The notes: generated by a model from the sequence alone, not told the origin. A stretch of DNA of 64,000 bases from Tetracladium setigerum (GCA_031472005.1 PZJY01000004.1:1648556-1712555), one strand, 5' to 3'. Shown: positions 1 through 12,870, counted from the stretch's first letter. Translations and numbers: made by a program.

Positions 1-1788
1 ACGATTGATTCTGTGGCGAGAGTTGACGAGAACTACTTGAGGCTTGACTGTAGCCTGGAAGTAATATGGGTGCTCTTGAGGGCCCCTGTGATATAGATTG
101 ATCATTTCGAAAGGGAACACTTTCTGAGTTTTGAAAATTAGAGGACCCAGCAGCTGACTGAGATGGTCTGGATACCACGGAAGTTTGCTTTCCATGAAAT
201 CTGAACATGTCCAAAGAACTGCTGCTCTGAACTTGAGGTTGCTGCCGCTGATTCTGACTAGATGGAGGCGGTAGACGAATTGCCTTCTGCGTTGCCAGCT
301 TCTCGTGGTTGTCCGTAATATTACCGTTGATACTGTCTACTCCAAGTGGTCCGAAGTTTTCGGACCCAACTTTGACATACTTGTCCATTGAAGCAATAGT
401 CTCCGAACCAATCTGAGCAGCTTGGCCGTCTCCAGTCTTGAGATGTTTGTTAAAGTCGGTATTTGATATGTGCGTCTGGAGGGCGCCAGATGTAGATAGA
501 TTCGTAGTTCGGTATTTCAGGAGTTGCTGAGTCAAGGGATCAATCTGACTGAAATCCAAGTCTACACCAGGTGGTAAATGTGGGTTGAATGTTGCACGTG
601 TTTCTGGATATGGACGACAATCGAGTTGATAATTGAGGGGATCGACTTGGTGTTGACGAGGTGGAGATGTTGGATGATACCAAAAGTTATCGGAAACCTC
701 GCGGAGCACCTCTCGTCGCTGACTATCGCTAAGACCCTTAAAAGTGTCACACGCGAGCAAGTCCCTAACTGTGGGTGTGCTAGACCATAATGACAATGGA
801 GCCCCGGGAGCGATCAAGTCGAGCCCGGTTGTGAGACGCTGTTGATGTATTCCTGAAGAGTTGGTATACTGTTGTGAAGTAGCGCCGAGTGCAGTTGATT
901 GATTTCCCAAGGCTGGAGGCTGATCAGATACAAACGACTCTGACCTGGTTGACCTATTGTTCAGAATTTGCCCGTTGCTTGAGAAAGGAGTCGTCAGTCG
1001 GGGGTCAACTCCAGATGTCAGGCGACGGGCAGGTAAATTATTGACTGGTCTTTGGCCTGGAATTGTGTAGGTGCGATCCTGCGACTGTAGCACACCTGAT
1101 ACTTGATGGAGCCGTGGTCGAGAGGAATCCTGTCTTCTCAGAATATTGTTGACGTTTTGGTTTGAGTCGCTTGGAGTGTTGCTTGAGTTCAGATAGGGTC
1201 TCAGTCTTTGGCTGAAAGACTGAGGCGTTGCTGTAGGGAGAGTGCTTTCTGTGCGAGTGGCTTTGGTCGATGCTGGTGCTGAAAGGGATGAAGGGTCGAG
1301 AGTAAAATTTCCTATAGGTGGAAAGGGGCGAGGGAGGGATCGTTTTGGTTCAATCCAACGTTTAATTTCGAGTTAGTAGATCTTCTCTTTTGAGATAGCG
1401 GTTGATTACTGGGTGGACATGACACCACGGGACCCCGCGGCTTATTGCTGAGGAAGTGCAGTTGAACGCTTGACGTTGAAAACTGCGCTTTATGGCGTTG
1501 TCGCTTTCCGTATTCAAGAAGGTCAATGTCCATCTCAGAGTCAAGCCCATCCTGCATCCTTGCTTTGTTTTGTACATTCTTGCCGGATTCCAAAACAGCA
1601 TTGTTAACACTCGCATCCTGAGCTCTGACTGGAGATGATGATGGTGGTGATGGAGTAGGCGAGAGGAGATCTCGAAGGATCAACGAATTCTGTGGACGTT
1701 CTTGCGATAGTGACGCATGGGGCGATAGTAAAGGTGACAATATATCTTGGAGGACTGGGGATGCCTCACTCTCTATGAGAGGCTTCAT
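1..1788 (-). CDS. Unrecognised Ser/Gln/Pro-rich protein, 3' end outside the window
   Basis: I do not recognise this protein. The ATG at 1788 opens a frame that meets a stop at 1312, but a good intron (GT at 1409, AG at 1312; 98 nt, phase 1, with a CTAAC motif inside) moves the reading onto a frame that stays open to base 1. Open frames of this length on both sides of a phase-matched intron support a real gene. The visible part, about 560 residues, is low-complexity and probably disordered, with many Ser, Gln, Asn and Pro. One more ordered patch lies near 650-800 (VRDLLACDTFKGLSD, then DNFWYHP), which could be a short helical interaction motif. I see no membrane segment, signal peptide or catalytic motif. 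The branch site is further from the acceptor than usual, so the exact splice could differ. The C-terminus is missing, so a domain there cannot be excluded. Confidence 0.6.
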
Positions 1789-3034
1789 TCTTTGGTGTAT
1801 GCCTGGGAATTTTAAGATCGAAGATTGAATATTGCGTCGTCAAATTAGAGTCTCTTGACTCGTTGTACTTGAGAGGAAGTATCGAGTGAGGAAAGATCGA
1901 GCCCGGTGTATTCTCTGGAAACCTTCCGCGAGGCAAGACGATCGTGGATGCGGTACAACAAGAGTGGTGTCGGTGTTGGGGCCCGCTGAACCTCCAGGAA
2001 AATACAAAGTCAGTCCCGAAATTTAACGTGTCGTTTGCTCACTTTCACTATTTCCGCTCTGGGTAAATATGTTAGTTAGCCCTGCCGGCAAGAAACTTGC
2101 TTGGCGAATAAAGGAAATATGTACTTTTAGCAACTATTTCCGAATGCTCTTGCCTCGTCACTTTTATAAATAAATACGGAACCGTCGACAGCAGAAAATA
2201 AGCTTCGTCAGTCAAATCGGCAGCCTTCTCAGGAATATTGATGCGTTTCTCCAAGCAACATTTCACTGTAAATTGTTTTGTTACCAGTTACATTACTTGG
2301 GAGGTAGCGCAGAATTAAGATATCCCAGCCCGGACCCGACAAGCCAGTTGAGAGATGTGTTATATCATCCATCATCTGAGGAAATCCAACTGGCTTCGAT
2401 TGTTAACAAGGAGAAAACACTGTTCACCATGACAGGCAAGATAGAACTTGAGTGTTTATTACTTAGATATTAGATTTTATAAATAGGTACGGAAAGATTT
2501 GGCGAAATTGTATTCGGTCTTCACAGGTGATATGCAAAGTATCCTTGCTTAAACGAGGAAGCTATCTCTGATGGGAATTTTCAGTTGGTAGGTTATGTTA
2601 TCAATAGTCATTATAATTATTTCTCATAACCCGGACTGCCTCATATCCGTATGCCCAGCATCTGTAAACATACAAATAAGCAAGGAAGTGATATCTTGCC
2701 TTTCCTTGATGGCCCAATAAGAACATGGCGCCACCCACCATCCCAACTCCATCCCAACACCATCCCAAAAAAATACCAACAACTGGGGTAAAGCATAAAG
2801 CCAAAAGCCAGTTCAACAACAATAATCACACACAGCACTCTTAAACATACAGCAAAGCACACAGAATAAAAATACACACCTCCCCACCGCATTTCTTAGT
2901 CCTTCAAACAACACCCGAACCCAGCCAATCCCGACATCGCTTGCCACAATCCCCCATCCTAAGCACATGCCCAATGCGCCGGCCATTGTCATGATCACCG
3001 CGACGAGCGACCACATCGAAGAGGGAATTAATGG
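1789..3034. other. Intergenic, between tandem minus-strand genes
   Basis: This holds the 5' flank of the gene ending at 1788 and the 3' flank of not4. Only short open frames occur. One minus-strand frame (2813-3016), starting 18 nt after the not4 stop, encodes a hydrophobic N-terminus but has no room for its own promoter; see findings. Nothing else recognisable. Confidence 0.5.
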
Positions 3035-6000
3035 CTAATGCTGACTACCGAGCAACAACTTTCTATTCTTCTTCAACAGGGCGTTGAATTTTTTCTCGAA
3101 TCCCTCAGCTTCCTTGCGTGCGATTTGGAGAGCGGATTCGGCTTCGGAAACGCCGAGCATGCTAACATTGCCGAGAGGTTGGCTGCGATCGAGGTTGCCG
3201 CCAACAGCGAAGTGGGCAGTGATACTTTCGAGTCCGATCATGCTTTCCTGGTTTACGGAATCGGCGTTGGGATGTTCTAGGTGACTTGTGGGAATGTCGT
3301 TACCCCATTGAGCCCAGTTGGAAGCGTCGCTTGTGCGGAGGAGGTTCTTGTCCACCGTGTTGGCATTCAAGGCCTTTTCCAGCTGAGTGTTACTTGCCAG
3401 CGAGGGAAGAACATATTGGTTGATGTAGCTCAGAGCCTCGTCGCGTTGAATCTTGCTGACTGGATCCATGACTGGGATGTTAGCATTTTTAGGGATGGGG
3501 AAGAACGACGGTGGCCCACTAGGTATAGCTCGGCCTCCCTTCAGAGTGAATCCGTTTCCAGATTGATGATTGACAGATGCAAATGCAGTAGGCCCAGCTG
3601 ATTCTGCAATGCAAGCTTGAAGTTTGAGATAACGTTGCTCCTCTTCCTCGGTCAGATTCCGCACACAGTCGCCATTTGGGGTAAGCATAATTCTGTTAGG
3701 CCCTTCTGCAATTTTGTGGACGGGTCTTCCAGCTTGTAAGGTAGCTTTGTCCTCTGGCGTAATAGTTAACTTATGATTGACGCTTTGCATATCAATCTGA
3801 CCATCCTGGTGCTTGGCTGTATTGGTTGGGCTCTTAAGAAGACTCAGAAGTTCGGCTGAGACAACTGCACCATTGGCGATGAGTTCTTGTAGGATAGACG
3901 CTGGAGTTGGAATCGGCTTCAGGGTCACTTCATTATCCACCGGTGTGATAACAGGACTTGGTTCTGGAACCGGGGCGGGTTGTGCCTTGGATTTCCCCTT
4001 TCCTTTCGGCTCCACCACGGCATTTGTAGGCTTGACGGCCTCTGGTACGACTGGGGGTTTCTCTGAGGCTTTGCTTACTTCCGCGACAGGATCTTTGGCC
4101 TTGGTTGTCTCTTCTTTAATGCGTTCAACTGGCGTAGGAGATGGTGCTCTGCTACCCGAAGGTGTAGAAGCTGCAGTTATGGTGCTGACGATACGATCCT
4201 TCTTCTGCTTCTTTTTTCTGCCCATGACAGGAGCAACTTCAACAAGAGTTGGCAGAGGCTTGACCACCGCTGCTGCTGCTGCTGCTTCCTGCTCTGCCTT
4301 TTCCTTCGCTCGCTGGACACGGGTCTTTTTCTGCATACTCTTCGTGTTCTCTCTGACAGGAGCAGAGCCGACCTTGGTGGTTGTTGGAGGTGGAGAATTG
4401 GCTCTTGACATTGAGGTAGAGGTAAAGGATGCATTGTCAGAAATGATTTCGCTGGTGGGTGTATTAGGGCCTTCAAGCCTGGACATGGATGCATGACTTG
4501 GCTGGCGCGAAGTAGAAATGTTTAGTGGGACATTGGAAGCTGTTGAGGAGGGCGTGACAGCAAGAGGGGTCGTTACGGCTTCCGCCTTGGTCGGTGCTGC
4601 AATCCTCAAAGTTTTGGGAGTGCTTCGTTGGACCGTTGATTGGAGCACGGAGGGTTTCAGTGCAGGGAAATCTGAAGGAGACACTACTGGCTTCGCAGGT
4701 GTTACATCCGACGATGAGGATACCCGTGAAGTTGCCGACTTTGGTAAGATCGAAATGTTCAAAATCCCAGGGACAGATTTCTTATCAGTCGCTTTGGCTG
4801 ATACGACAGCGCCAGAGGGACCAGTTGGGATCTTTTTGACGGCGATTGTAGGCGATTTGACCGAGCTCGCACCAGGCGTTGGTAAATCGATTGTCTTGCC
4901 GATGCTCTTGGTGGTATCAAGTGCAGGGAAGTCTTCCGATTGAAGCATTGGCTGGGCGGACTGCGCTGCAATTGCTTTTGAAAGACCCGAGCTTGTGGCC
5001 AAAGCCTTAGTTTCTAATCTAGCCTGAGATGTTGAAGCTCCTTGGAGGACTCTAGTGAATGTTTGCACTGGACTTGAAGGAACGGAAACCTGAGATAGAG
5101 GAGTAGCAGCTCGAACTCGAGAAGGAGTGAACTCAGCCGAGGTAGCCATCATCCTTGAGGGTGCCTTTGGGAGAGTTGCGTCACGAATAACAGGAGACGG
5201 ATGACCATGTGTGGCTTCAAAACCCGGAGGCACAGATGGAGTTGATGGTCGCGAATTGAAGCCAAATCCATCCTGACTTTGCGGCGGATAATCATCGTCA
5301 AAGCTGCCTGCAAGTAAAGCTTCGACGGAATCCTTCACCGAACTCGATACATCGTCGTCGAGTGAAGAGTCCAAATCTTCTACAAAAGATGTTAGCAATC
5401 GCCTTTCGAGTTTTGTTAGGAAAAGGTTGCAAATAGCCAAAGAAAATGCTCCAAATATCGGGCTGCCATGGTTTCACAATCACATCACAGGTCCATCATC
5501 GTCTTCGAACAGAAGGGATATTACTGAAGTTGAAAATGTAAGAATGTTATATTTGACCTGCCCTATTCTGGCGAGGGGTCGGGGCTTTAACGTACAGGAA
5601 AAAGTGGTGAAGATGAAGACGATGATGGACCTCCGATGTGGAATGCGTGGCTAGCCTGCGGAAGCCGTAGAGATCCCCCAAAAGTTGCAAATAAAACAAA
5701 ACAACGCTCCCCTCTTTGTAAATACCGAAAACAAACGCCCGAGCTAGCTTGGCTTCCACCTTGGAGCTCTTCCATGCTCGCTATGCAGATTAAGAACCGA
5801 GTAGAATGCAACGCAACGCCCTTAGAAGGGTCTTGCTAACGCCACCCAGATAGAAGAAGCCCGATATCTACAAACAAAATTTGCCAAATAACGCCCGCTT
5901 TCCATGCCATGTCTACCATCGTGTGTAGCCCGAACCATACAACATGCTTGGATTGTACCCACCTTGACCTTGACCGCCAAACACCTGTCCGACTCCGGCA

Positions 6001-8488
6001 TTGCTCTGTTGCTGGTGCTGCATTCTCGCGTGCAAGATACTCGGGTCGGCAACATCGACTAGGCCACTCCCCCCAGAGGAGGAAGTGTTAGCATGTCTGT
6101 GCTTCTTTCCCTTCTTCTTCTGCTTTTGACCGAAGTCATGGAATGCTCCAGTCTGAGGACCATAGAGCGATGCCAGGAGGTTTGAAGCAGGAGCTGGGGT
6201 AGAGGAGGCAGATGGGTACTGATTAAGAAATGAAGGAAACATGTACTCACGCTTGCCTGTTTCATGTGCCTGACTTCCACCAATGCCTCTAGGCCTAAGC
6301 ATCTCCCGTAACATCTCATTCTGACTCTCCTTCGGAATTCCACCGTAGGCCGAGTTACCACCCATAACTCCACCAAAAGACTGACCCTGGCCAAACATTC
6401 CAATCGGAGGTGTGCCAGAAGACTTAAGCCCAGGCGGTGGGCCTGGCATGGACGAGCCAAAGAATTGACCTTGCTGGGCGTGACTGCCCGATGGCATCAT
6501 TGAAGATTGTTGAGCCATAGTCTTCGAGTTTGCCGACGGCTTGACGGAGGTTGCCGACGAGCTATCATTAGCAAAACTGTATCGAGAGGATTGTCTGTTG
6601 TGACCTTGTTGTTGGAATAACGTTGAACTCTGGTTCAGCTGATTTCCAATTCCTGGTGGGTATTGTTCAATGAAGTTCGACTGTCCAGCAGATTTCATAA
6701 GCATCAGTTGTTGCTGCTGTGCAGGCGTCAAAGCGCGTCCATTAATGAGAGGGAGGCCGCTTGGGTTTTGGGGGTAATTTGGTGGAAGGTTGCCCCCGAA
6801 TGAAGCTCCACTAGAACCACGTTGAATGGGAAGTTGTGAGCTAGGTCTGCGCTGGAAGCCTTGTGGCATGTTTCCCTCTCGGCCAGTGTCTCTGTCTTCA
6901 GGCTCGCCACCAAGTTGTAAACTGCCACTTTCTGGTTCTTCCTCTTCCAGTGGTTCAGGGATAGATCCGAGATCTGTTTGTGACTCCTGCTCTAGATGTA
7001 ACCTAGCCTCTTCCTGGTGCTTACGCATGGCAATTCGCTTCATGCCACCATTATCGTCGAAGAGTGGTGGGTAAGAAGCATTGTCTGTGAACTCATCGCT
7101 GGTAGGCGGCCCAAACGAAAGAGGGGAGTTGAAATCCTTTAGCAATTTCATCATGAGAGGGTTTCTCTTTGGTTTAGTTGAATCCGCAGTAACCGTTGTA
7201 TCTACAGTAGGTGCGAGCGGATTCTCGACGGCCACTTCAGGAACAGGAGGTGCAGGTTCCTCAACGGCTTCTGCAGTAGCTGGCATTGCATGAGAAACAA
7301 CAGGACTCGATGCTGCTCCGCTAGTGGCATAGCTCCCTCTCCTACTGTATTGTTGAGGTCCTCGATTTCCCCAGTTGGCCGAAGATGGTAGGGCGGAACC
7401 ATCAGCACTTTCCGAATCTTGATTACTGTCGTCTCTCGCCATGGGTTGCGTCGCAGCGGAAACAGGCTGGACTTGAGCAATCGGGACTTGCACTACAGCT
7501 GCTTGTCTGGCAGATGGAGTGGCGGATAGTGGTCGTTGCGTACTCGCACTGTTGATAGAGGATAGATCTTGCCGCGAGTAGCTGTCATCGTTCTCACCAG
7601 ATTCGTGCAAAAACATGCATTGCTTGTTGTTACAAATTTCGTTTCGTAAGTAAGCCGAGCAATACTTTGTCGTTCCGAGTTGAGCGCGTAAAATCCTATC
7701 GCCATTTTGGGATCCGTTCACAGCAGCTATGCATCTTGCAGCATCCTCGTTGCGAGCAAAAGTGACATATACGCCCAGCGAGCCATTTTGCGAGGCTTCG
7801 GTCTGCTTGGCCTTACTTACCACAATCTTAATGATCTTTCCGTATTGACCAAAGTACTTGTCCCCTCGTAATGTCTGTAGAATCTCGTCCTCACGAATCC
7901 CAGGACTCAGTCCTACGACATAAACAAGGTTTTTCTGGACAACGCGGAGGCCTGCTAAGTGTTTCCGATTCGCGCTTTCCACCTCACGCTTCTGAGTCTC
8001 CTTCTGGCGTATCTCAGCCTTCTTCTTCTCCTTCTTCGCTGCGATTATTCGATACTGTGCCATCCTAAAACCGTGTCAAAAACATGCCACAACACCAGCA
8101 GGAGCCCACTTACTCTTCTTGCGACACAGCTTTCCACTCGATAGTCTTGTCATCGTAGGGCCTTCGGCACGCAGGACAAAGACCGGCTGCATTATTATTC
8201 CTGATATTGTTGAAACAAAACTGGCAAATCTATAAGGGGGCAAATCGTGTGAGCCACAAAAACCGGCGTTGCTCGGATGTGCGAAGCTCACCTGATATCC
8301 ACAAGGACATGGCTTAAAGTTCTTGTCCGACGGGTCGAGTTCTTCGATGCAGAGTGGACTAAAATAGGGATCTGTTAGCCCATACTCGGATGGCAAATGG
8401 AGACAGTCTGAGCTCGAGGGAGGTTCTCTGGCGGAGGCACATACCAGTATTCCTCCTCATCATCGATGAAGCTATCTTGGGGAGCCAT
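3035..8488 (-). CDS. NOT4: CCR4-NOT subunit Not4, RING-RRM E3 ubiquitin ligase
   Basis: This is the E3 ligase subunit of the CCR4-NOT complex, acting in mRNA decay and in ubiquitination on stalled ribosomes. The start is the ATG at 8488. Short exons (8445-8488, 8292-8358, 8114-8229, then from 8064) join in frame to give a C4C4 RING: CPLC, CPCG, ICQFC and CPACRRPY. A basic helix, an RRM (about residues 110-195, NLVYVVGLSP) and a CCCH-like finger (CSAYLRNEICNNKQCMFLH) follow. A frame then runs to a stop at 5913, ending SGYTRW: a 792-residue form. A phase-1 intron, 5962 down to 5380, skips that stop and joins a second long exon (5379-3035) that has the family's PPGF..THGHPSP segment and a C-terminal coiled coil (EGFEKKFNALLKKNRKL), giving about 1557 residues. 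The exon sum is divisible by three. RING-RRM identity is certain; the long splice is inferred. Confidence 0.9.
5380..5962 (-). other. Putative retained or alternative intron of not4
   Basis: The donor is GTGGGT after 5963 (phase 1). The acceptor TTTTGTAG ends at 5380 with GCTAAC just upstream. The joined codon is GAA and the frame continues for 781 codons. At 583 nt it is far longer than the other introns here (47-160 nt). Unspliced, the reading frame ends at 5913, 17 codons after the donor. An extra small exon inside it cannot be excluded by eye. Confidence 0.55.
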
Positions 8489-8950
8489 GGTCAATAGAGT
8501 TGATGCGCTGGCACATGTGCGGGTTGTAACCAAGGTGTGGGAAGAGAGAAAGTTTGACGACGGGTGGGAAGCACGAGTAACGTTGCTATTTGTCGCGTGG
8601 ATGGGGAAGGAGTATTAGGGTGATGATGTACAAGGTGAGAGGATCTCTCGATGTCTTAGTGGGCGGGAGTTGGGGGAGAGAAGGGACTTGGTCGCGACAA
8701 GAGGACGTTGTGTCTAGCACTGAGGGAGAGAAGATGGTTGAAAGGTCCTCTCGCTCTTGAGTTTGGAGGTTCGATCGTTAGGGGCGCTAGCCGGATATGG
8801 AAGGCTGCAGAATCACCTGCTTAGTCATTCCTCTGGCCAATCAGAAGTGAGCAGTATCAATTGCACATCCAAATCGACTTTCTGGGCCACCCTGGAGAGC
8901 CTCCTGCTCGTCATTATTGCAATTGATATCGCACCGCAGCCTCTCCAACC
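8489..8950. promoter_or_regulatory. Bidirectional promoter region, not4 / complex I 30 kDa subunit
   Basis: This is a 462-nt space between divergent starts. A CCAAT box lies at 8837-8841, about 110 nt upstream of the complex I gene. CCAAT boxes bound by the Hap complex are common on fungal respiratory genes, so this is a plausible but unproven site. Confidence 0.5.
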
Positions 8951-9944
8951 ATGGCAATGAGGCTCTCCAACAGCAGGTCGCTGACTGCAGCTTTGAGGTC
9001 AAGCAGGACTACTCTCGCTCGTCGCAATGAGCCTCTCGCCCGTTCCTTCACCTCGACCAGGCCAGCCCAAGTTGTTGTGTCCGGAGGAGACACCCCCAAC
9101 ATGCGCCATGCTCAGAGAGCCCCCGATTCTCCAGAGGGTCTTCGCGCGCCCGTGATCAATCCAACTGATAGACATGATTCCAAAGCCGAGGATATGCATC
9201 GCTACGGCGCCTGGCTCATGGGCTGCCTTCCCAAATACATCCAGCAATTCTCTGTTTGGAAGGACGAGCTGGTCATCTACATCTCTCCAGCAGGCGTCAT
9301 TCCCGTCTTCTCATTTCTCAAGTGTAGGCATCCTGTTCTGCCCCGTGTATCTAGAATGGATGCTAATTTGTTGCTAGACAATGCCTCTGCAGAGTTCACC
9401 CAAATCTCCGATATCACAGCAGTTGACTTCCCGACTCGAGACCAGCGATTTGAGGTCGTCTACAACATGCTGAGTGTGCGACACAACTCCCGCATCCGAG
9501 TCAAGACCTACGCGGATGAGGCATCTCCAGTCCCCAGTATCACCAGCTTATATGATGGCGCCAATTGGTACGAACGAGAAGTGTATGATCTATTCGGTGT
9601 ATTCTTTGTGGGCCACCCAGATTTGCGACGAATCATGACGGACTATGGATTTGATGGGCATCCTTTGCGAAAGGACTTCCCTCTGACAGGTTACACTGAG
9701 GTCCGATACGATGAGGAAAAGAAGAGAATTGTACTCGAACCTCTAGAATTGACGCAAGCATTCCGAAACTTTGAGGGTGGATCAGCAGCGTGGGAGGTGA
9801 GTGCAATCACAAATTCTTTCCAACAATAAAATCACTCACTAACAAATTGAATAGCAAGTTGGACCTGGTACAGATAGGACGCCAGACACGTTCAAATTAC
9901 CAGAAGCGAAGCCAGAACCGCCAAAGGAGGAACCAAAGAAGTAA
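8951..9944 (+). CDS. NDUFS3: NADH:ubiquinone oxidoreductase 30.4 kDa subunit (NDUFS3/NuoC family)
   Basis: This is a core subunit of the complex I peripheral arm, next to the Fe-S chain and quinone site in mitochondria. The Arg/Ser-rich N-terminus without acidic residues (MAMRLSNSRSLTAALRSS) looks like a mitochondrial presequence. The body carries the family hallmarks: EFTQISDITAVD, RFEVVYNMLSVRHNSRIR, then GANWYEREVYDLFGVFF and the signature region HPLRKDFPLTGY. Two introns fit: 9324-9377 (54 nt, in frame and stop-free, so an unspliced reading looks open but adds 18 foreign residues) and 9797-9854 (GTGAGT, with an ACTAAC branch). Splicing gives 293 residues ending PKEEPKK. The family is universally single-copy. 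It shares a promoter region with not4. Another complex I factor, Ind1, lies at 60 kb. Confidence 0.95.
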
Positions 9945-11148
9945 ATGGGTCAATGGATTGTACATAATACTGTTATTATATGAAGGAGTTCCACCACTAT
10001 TGCTCGCTGTTAGCTCCCTTCTGTTAGTAGTGAGCATGCAGAAATGATGTCCTAGCCTTAAAAAGACCAAGCTGGTCAGAGGCTTCGCCAGTCATGTCTT
10101 GGCAACAAACTACCGCCCAAAAGTTCTGGGCTCTTGTGGAAACGCACACGCTAGTGCTGAGCACAATTTATATCATATATTTTCTATGTGTCTATGTTAA
10201 TTTACACGCATGTTTGCATGTGGCATAGGTGGTCTTTTGTTGTTGCTATCTCACTCAAACCTAATATTTCAGTTTATATCAAACCAACTGTTCACTAGTC
10301 AAATTTTACCATCCCAGTCTCAGTATTTATACTTTCTATCAACGGCTCTTCAACACTGCCGTACCCTAGCACGGAATTCCAGCCATTTGACTTATCTTTT
10401 GCAGCTATATCTTGATCCGCGGGCTTCCATCAAGAAGACGCTAGCGTCAGATCTGCTAGCTCTAACTATTCGGGACGTAGTTACCAGGCCCCAACCTCTC
10501 GATTTCATGTTGAATAGATAGGTATCCTAGTACTGTTCGCTCGTATTCTCAAAGAGGAAAGGCTTACTCTGTTTGCCACGCGCCTACGCCCAGTTACACA
10601 GGACAGGCGCGGCTTTTACTCTACCGTCGGCTTCTATGAGTCTCTATTACTAGCGCGTCGGCTTCAAGTCCGAAAAGCTGTGCTTCCAAACCTACCGTGG
10701 AAGCTTGTTAAAGGTTCCCATGGGCAGATGTCATGCCGGCACTGACATTTCTGCTCCAGTCGCTTCAAATTTACAATGCTTGTGTTTGATGTGATAGCGT
10801 TCTGCTGGGGTGAGAGGAGTGGGTCGAGTCTAAGAAGATCATATGGTTGTTTGGTACTAATAGTAAGTTCCATTCTTCTTGTAGCGCATCTCACTTACTA
10901 CGCTAGCAAGTTCGGAGGCCGAGCAGTATTCTCTTTAACTTCTTGAGCAATGCTAGCGTGTGACTTGCAACTTCAGTAATGGGTCATAGGAGGCGGGTTG
11001 TTTGTGCAGAGTGCTTAGCTCTCTTCTCTCTTCCTTTTATTCCCTTTCTTCCCACTTCCTTCTTCCCCCTTTCCTCCACATCCAAATCTCCATCCACACA
11101 AACTCCCATCACCTCTTCTATATCGCCACCTCACCAACCACCCACAAG
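9945..11148. other. Intergenic, no gene recognised
   Basis: This holds the 3' flank of the complex I gene, then about 800 nt of unremarkable sequence in which the longest frames (about 100 codons) show no family features. From about 11015 a long C/T-rich stretch precedes the ATG at 11149, as is common in fungal 5' leaders. Confidence 0.5.
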
Positions 11149-12017
11149 ATGTCTCTCGCCTCTATTGGAAGTGTCAAGACCAACATTGACCGATTTTCTT
11201 TGGAAAGTACTTCTGATTTTGACCAACACCGACGAGAAACGTAAGTCATGCACTCCCACAGGCCTTGCTCCATACATTTCGCACATCACCTACTCGCACA
11301 CACTCCTCTCCAATTACATACTGACATCCCATAGAATCGAATCAAAGCTTTACTACCTCAGAGACACGAGAACTCCAGAAGAATTCGACCATCTCGTTGA
11401 CGCCGAGATGCGAAAATTCGACGCACAGGAATCTGGTATCCCAGTCAAAGCACTCGCCAATCGCATGAAATCCAAGATCTTCAATACATTCAAGACGTAA
11501 GTTTCCTCTTCTAGATAACACAATTTGGATTTCTTTTCCTTTGTACTGACGTCTTCTAAGTTAGGATAATCAACACCAACAATTCATCAGCAACTCGATC
11601 ACGACAAACCCGATGCAATATACCATCCATCGCCTCCCATTTGATGTGAGTTTGATCTCTATTGTTGCTTGAATGAAACTAATCTATGCTTTAGGATATT
11701 CCGCGCCATCGTCACAATCGAATCAGTCCAAGCGTGGGGGATAATAGTCCTCAAGCTCGTCTCTACATTAGACTGTAAGAATTCCTTGCTTCATCTCTTT
11801 CTTCTGCCGACTCGCCCGAATTCTCATTGACACGAGAATAGATAACACTGAACAAACATGGGATCTGCCTTCCCGAGAACGAAGTGGCGGGGAAACGCCC
11901 TTTCCAAGTTATCAAGCGGCTTCAACATCCAGTGAAGATCTCACTCGATCCTCAAGGAGCAGCCCTCCTATCTATCATATAAGTGGCAGGAATCGCCCTC
12001 TTTCAGGTCTAACATAA
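11149..12017 (+). CDS. Small unrecognised fungal protein, five exons
   Basis: I do not recognise the family. The model has exons 11149-11240, 11335-11496, 11591-11645, 11695-11774 and 11837-12017, all with GT donors and AG acceptors and matching phases. The sum is 570 nt, 189 residues. It is supported by protein-like continuity across every junction (RRETIESKLYYL; FKTNSITTNPMQYTIH; RLPFDDIPRHRH; LYIRLIDNTEQTWDLP). The N-terminal half is charged and probably helical (YYLRDTRTPEEFDHLVDAEM). The C-terminal third is Ser-rich and probably disordered. No signal peptide or membrane segment. An earlier acceptor for intron 2 (11574) and a later one for intron 4 (11841) also stay open but give a less protein-like middle, so I prefer the model given. 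It follows a C/T-rich leader. Function unknown. Confidence 0.6.
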
Positions 12018-12870
12018 AGTGGCCAACACACACACACCCTAACTTCAACGACCGTCCTATCGAAGACATCACCACATCACTACAACACCCCAACACCATA
12101 ACACCACATTACCACATCACCACATCGTGTTCACAGGAGCATAGAAGGGAGGAATAGACTAGGGAAGAAGCAGGGAAAAGGGAGAGAGCAGGGAGAGAGA
12201 AGAAAGGAGAAGGGAGAAAGGAGAAAGGCGGGAGGACTGGAGGATTGGATACATTGGAGGAGATAGGAGTTCCCTTTCCCCACGAAGGGTTTTAATGGGG
12301 CTCAAACACAAACCTTCATAACAAAAGCACATGACAAATTCACAGTAAATTCATGAGGTGAAGTATTTGATTCCAAAGATTTTCTTGTGCTTTCTCCCTC
12401 CACTGCCTCATGCATTTGTTTGTTTTTGGTATTTCTTGAGGTGTACTAAATAAGGAAGGTATGTTGTACTATCTCACAGTTCTTCTGAGCAAGATTTTTG
12501 AAATGACGGAATAAATACTGTCCTACATCAGCACATCTTCTTAGATTGCTTTTCTGATGTCTCATAAAACGCCATCATTCATATTCAGTAGGCTATAGCT
12601 TGTGATGGAATACGCGATCACGCCATCTCAATCATCACATTAATGCAAAAACACAGTAAAGGATAAATTAGTCAACAGTCAACACAACCTAAAACGAAAG
12701 AGAATAATCTAAGTGAAGGATATCAACTCCACGCATGTATACCTATGTGTGTATGTCTACTCCCGTGCCCCCAAAATCCAAAAAAGACCATGCTAACTAA
12801 ATCTGCGCCAAGTAGCAATCCATAAGGCAAGACTGACACAAATACATAACACCCCACTGAGAAACATAGC
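12018..12870. other. Convergent intergenic region with a purine tract
   Basis: This is the 3' flanks of two convergent genes. CAC-rich repeats lie at about 12027-12130, and an almost pure purine tract (GGGA/GAAA units) at about 12160-12240. No coding features seen. Confidence 0.6.
12160..12240 (+). repeat. Polypurine tract
   Basis: About 80 nt almost entirely of A and G in irregular AGGGA/GAGAAAGG units in the 3' flank of the 11.1-kb gene. It could form triplex or G-rich structures; no function assigned. Confidence 0.6.

Noticed and set aside
3813..4496. 227-codon plus-strand frame inside not4
   Set aside because: It is the antisense shadow of a Ser/Pro/Thr-rich coding exon and shows no family features.
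11497..11841. A frameshift in the small unknown gene at 11.1 kb
   Set aside because: An apparent frame conflict vanished when the acceptors at 11590 and 11836 were used; the exon sum is then divisible by three without any added base.
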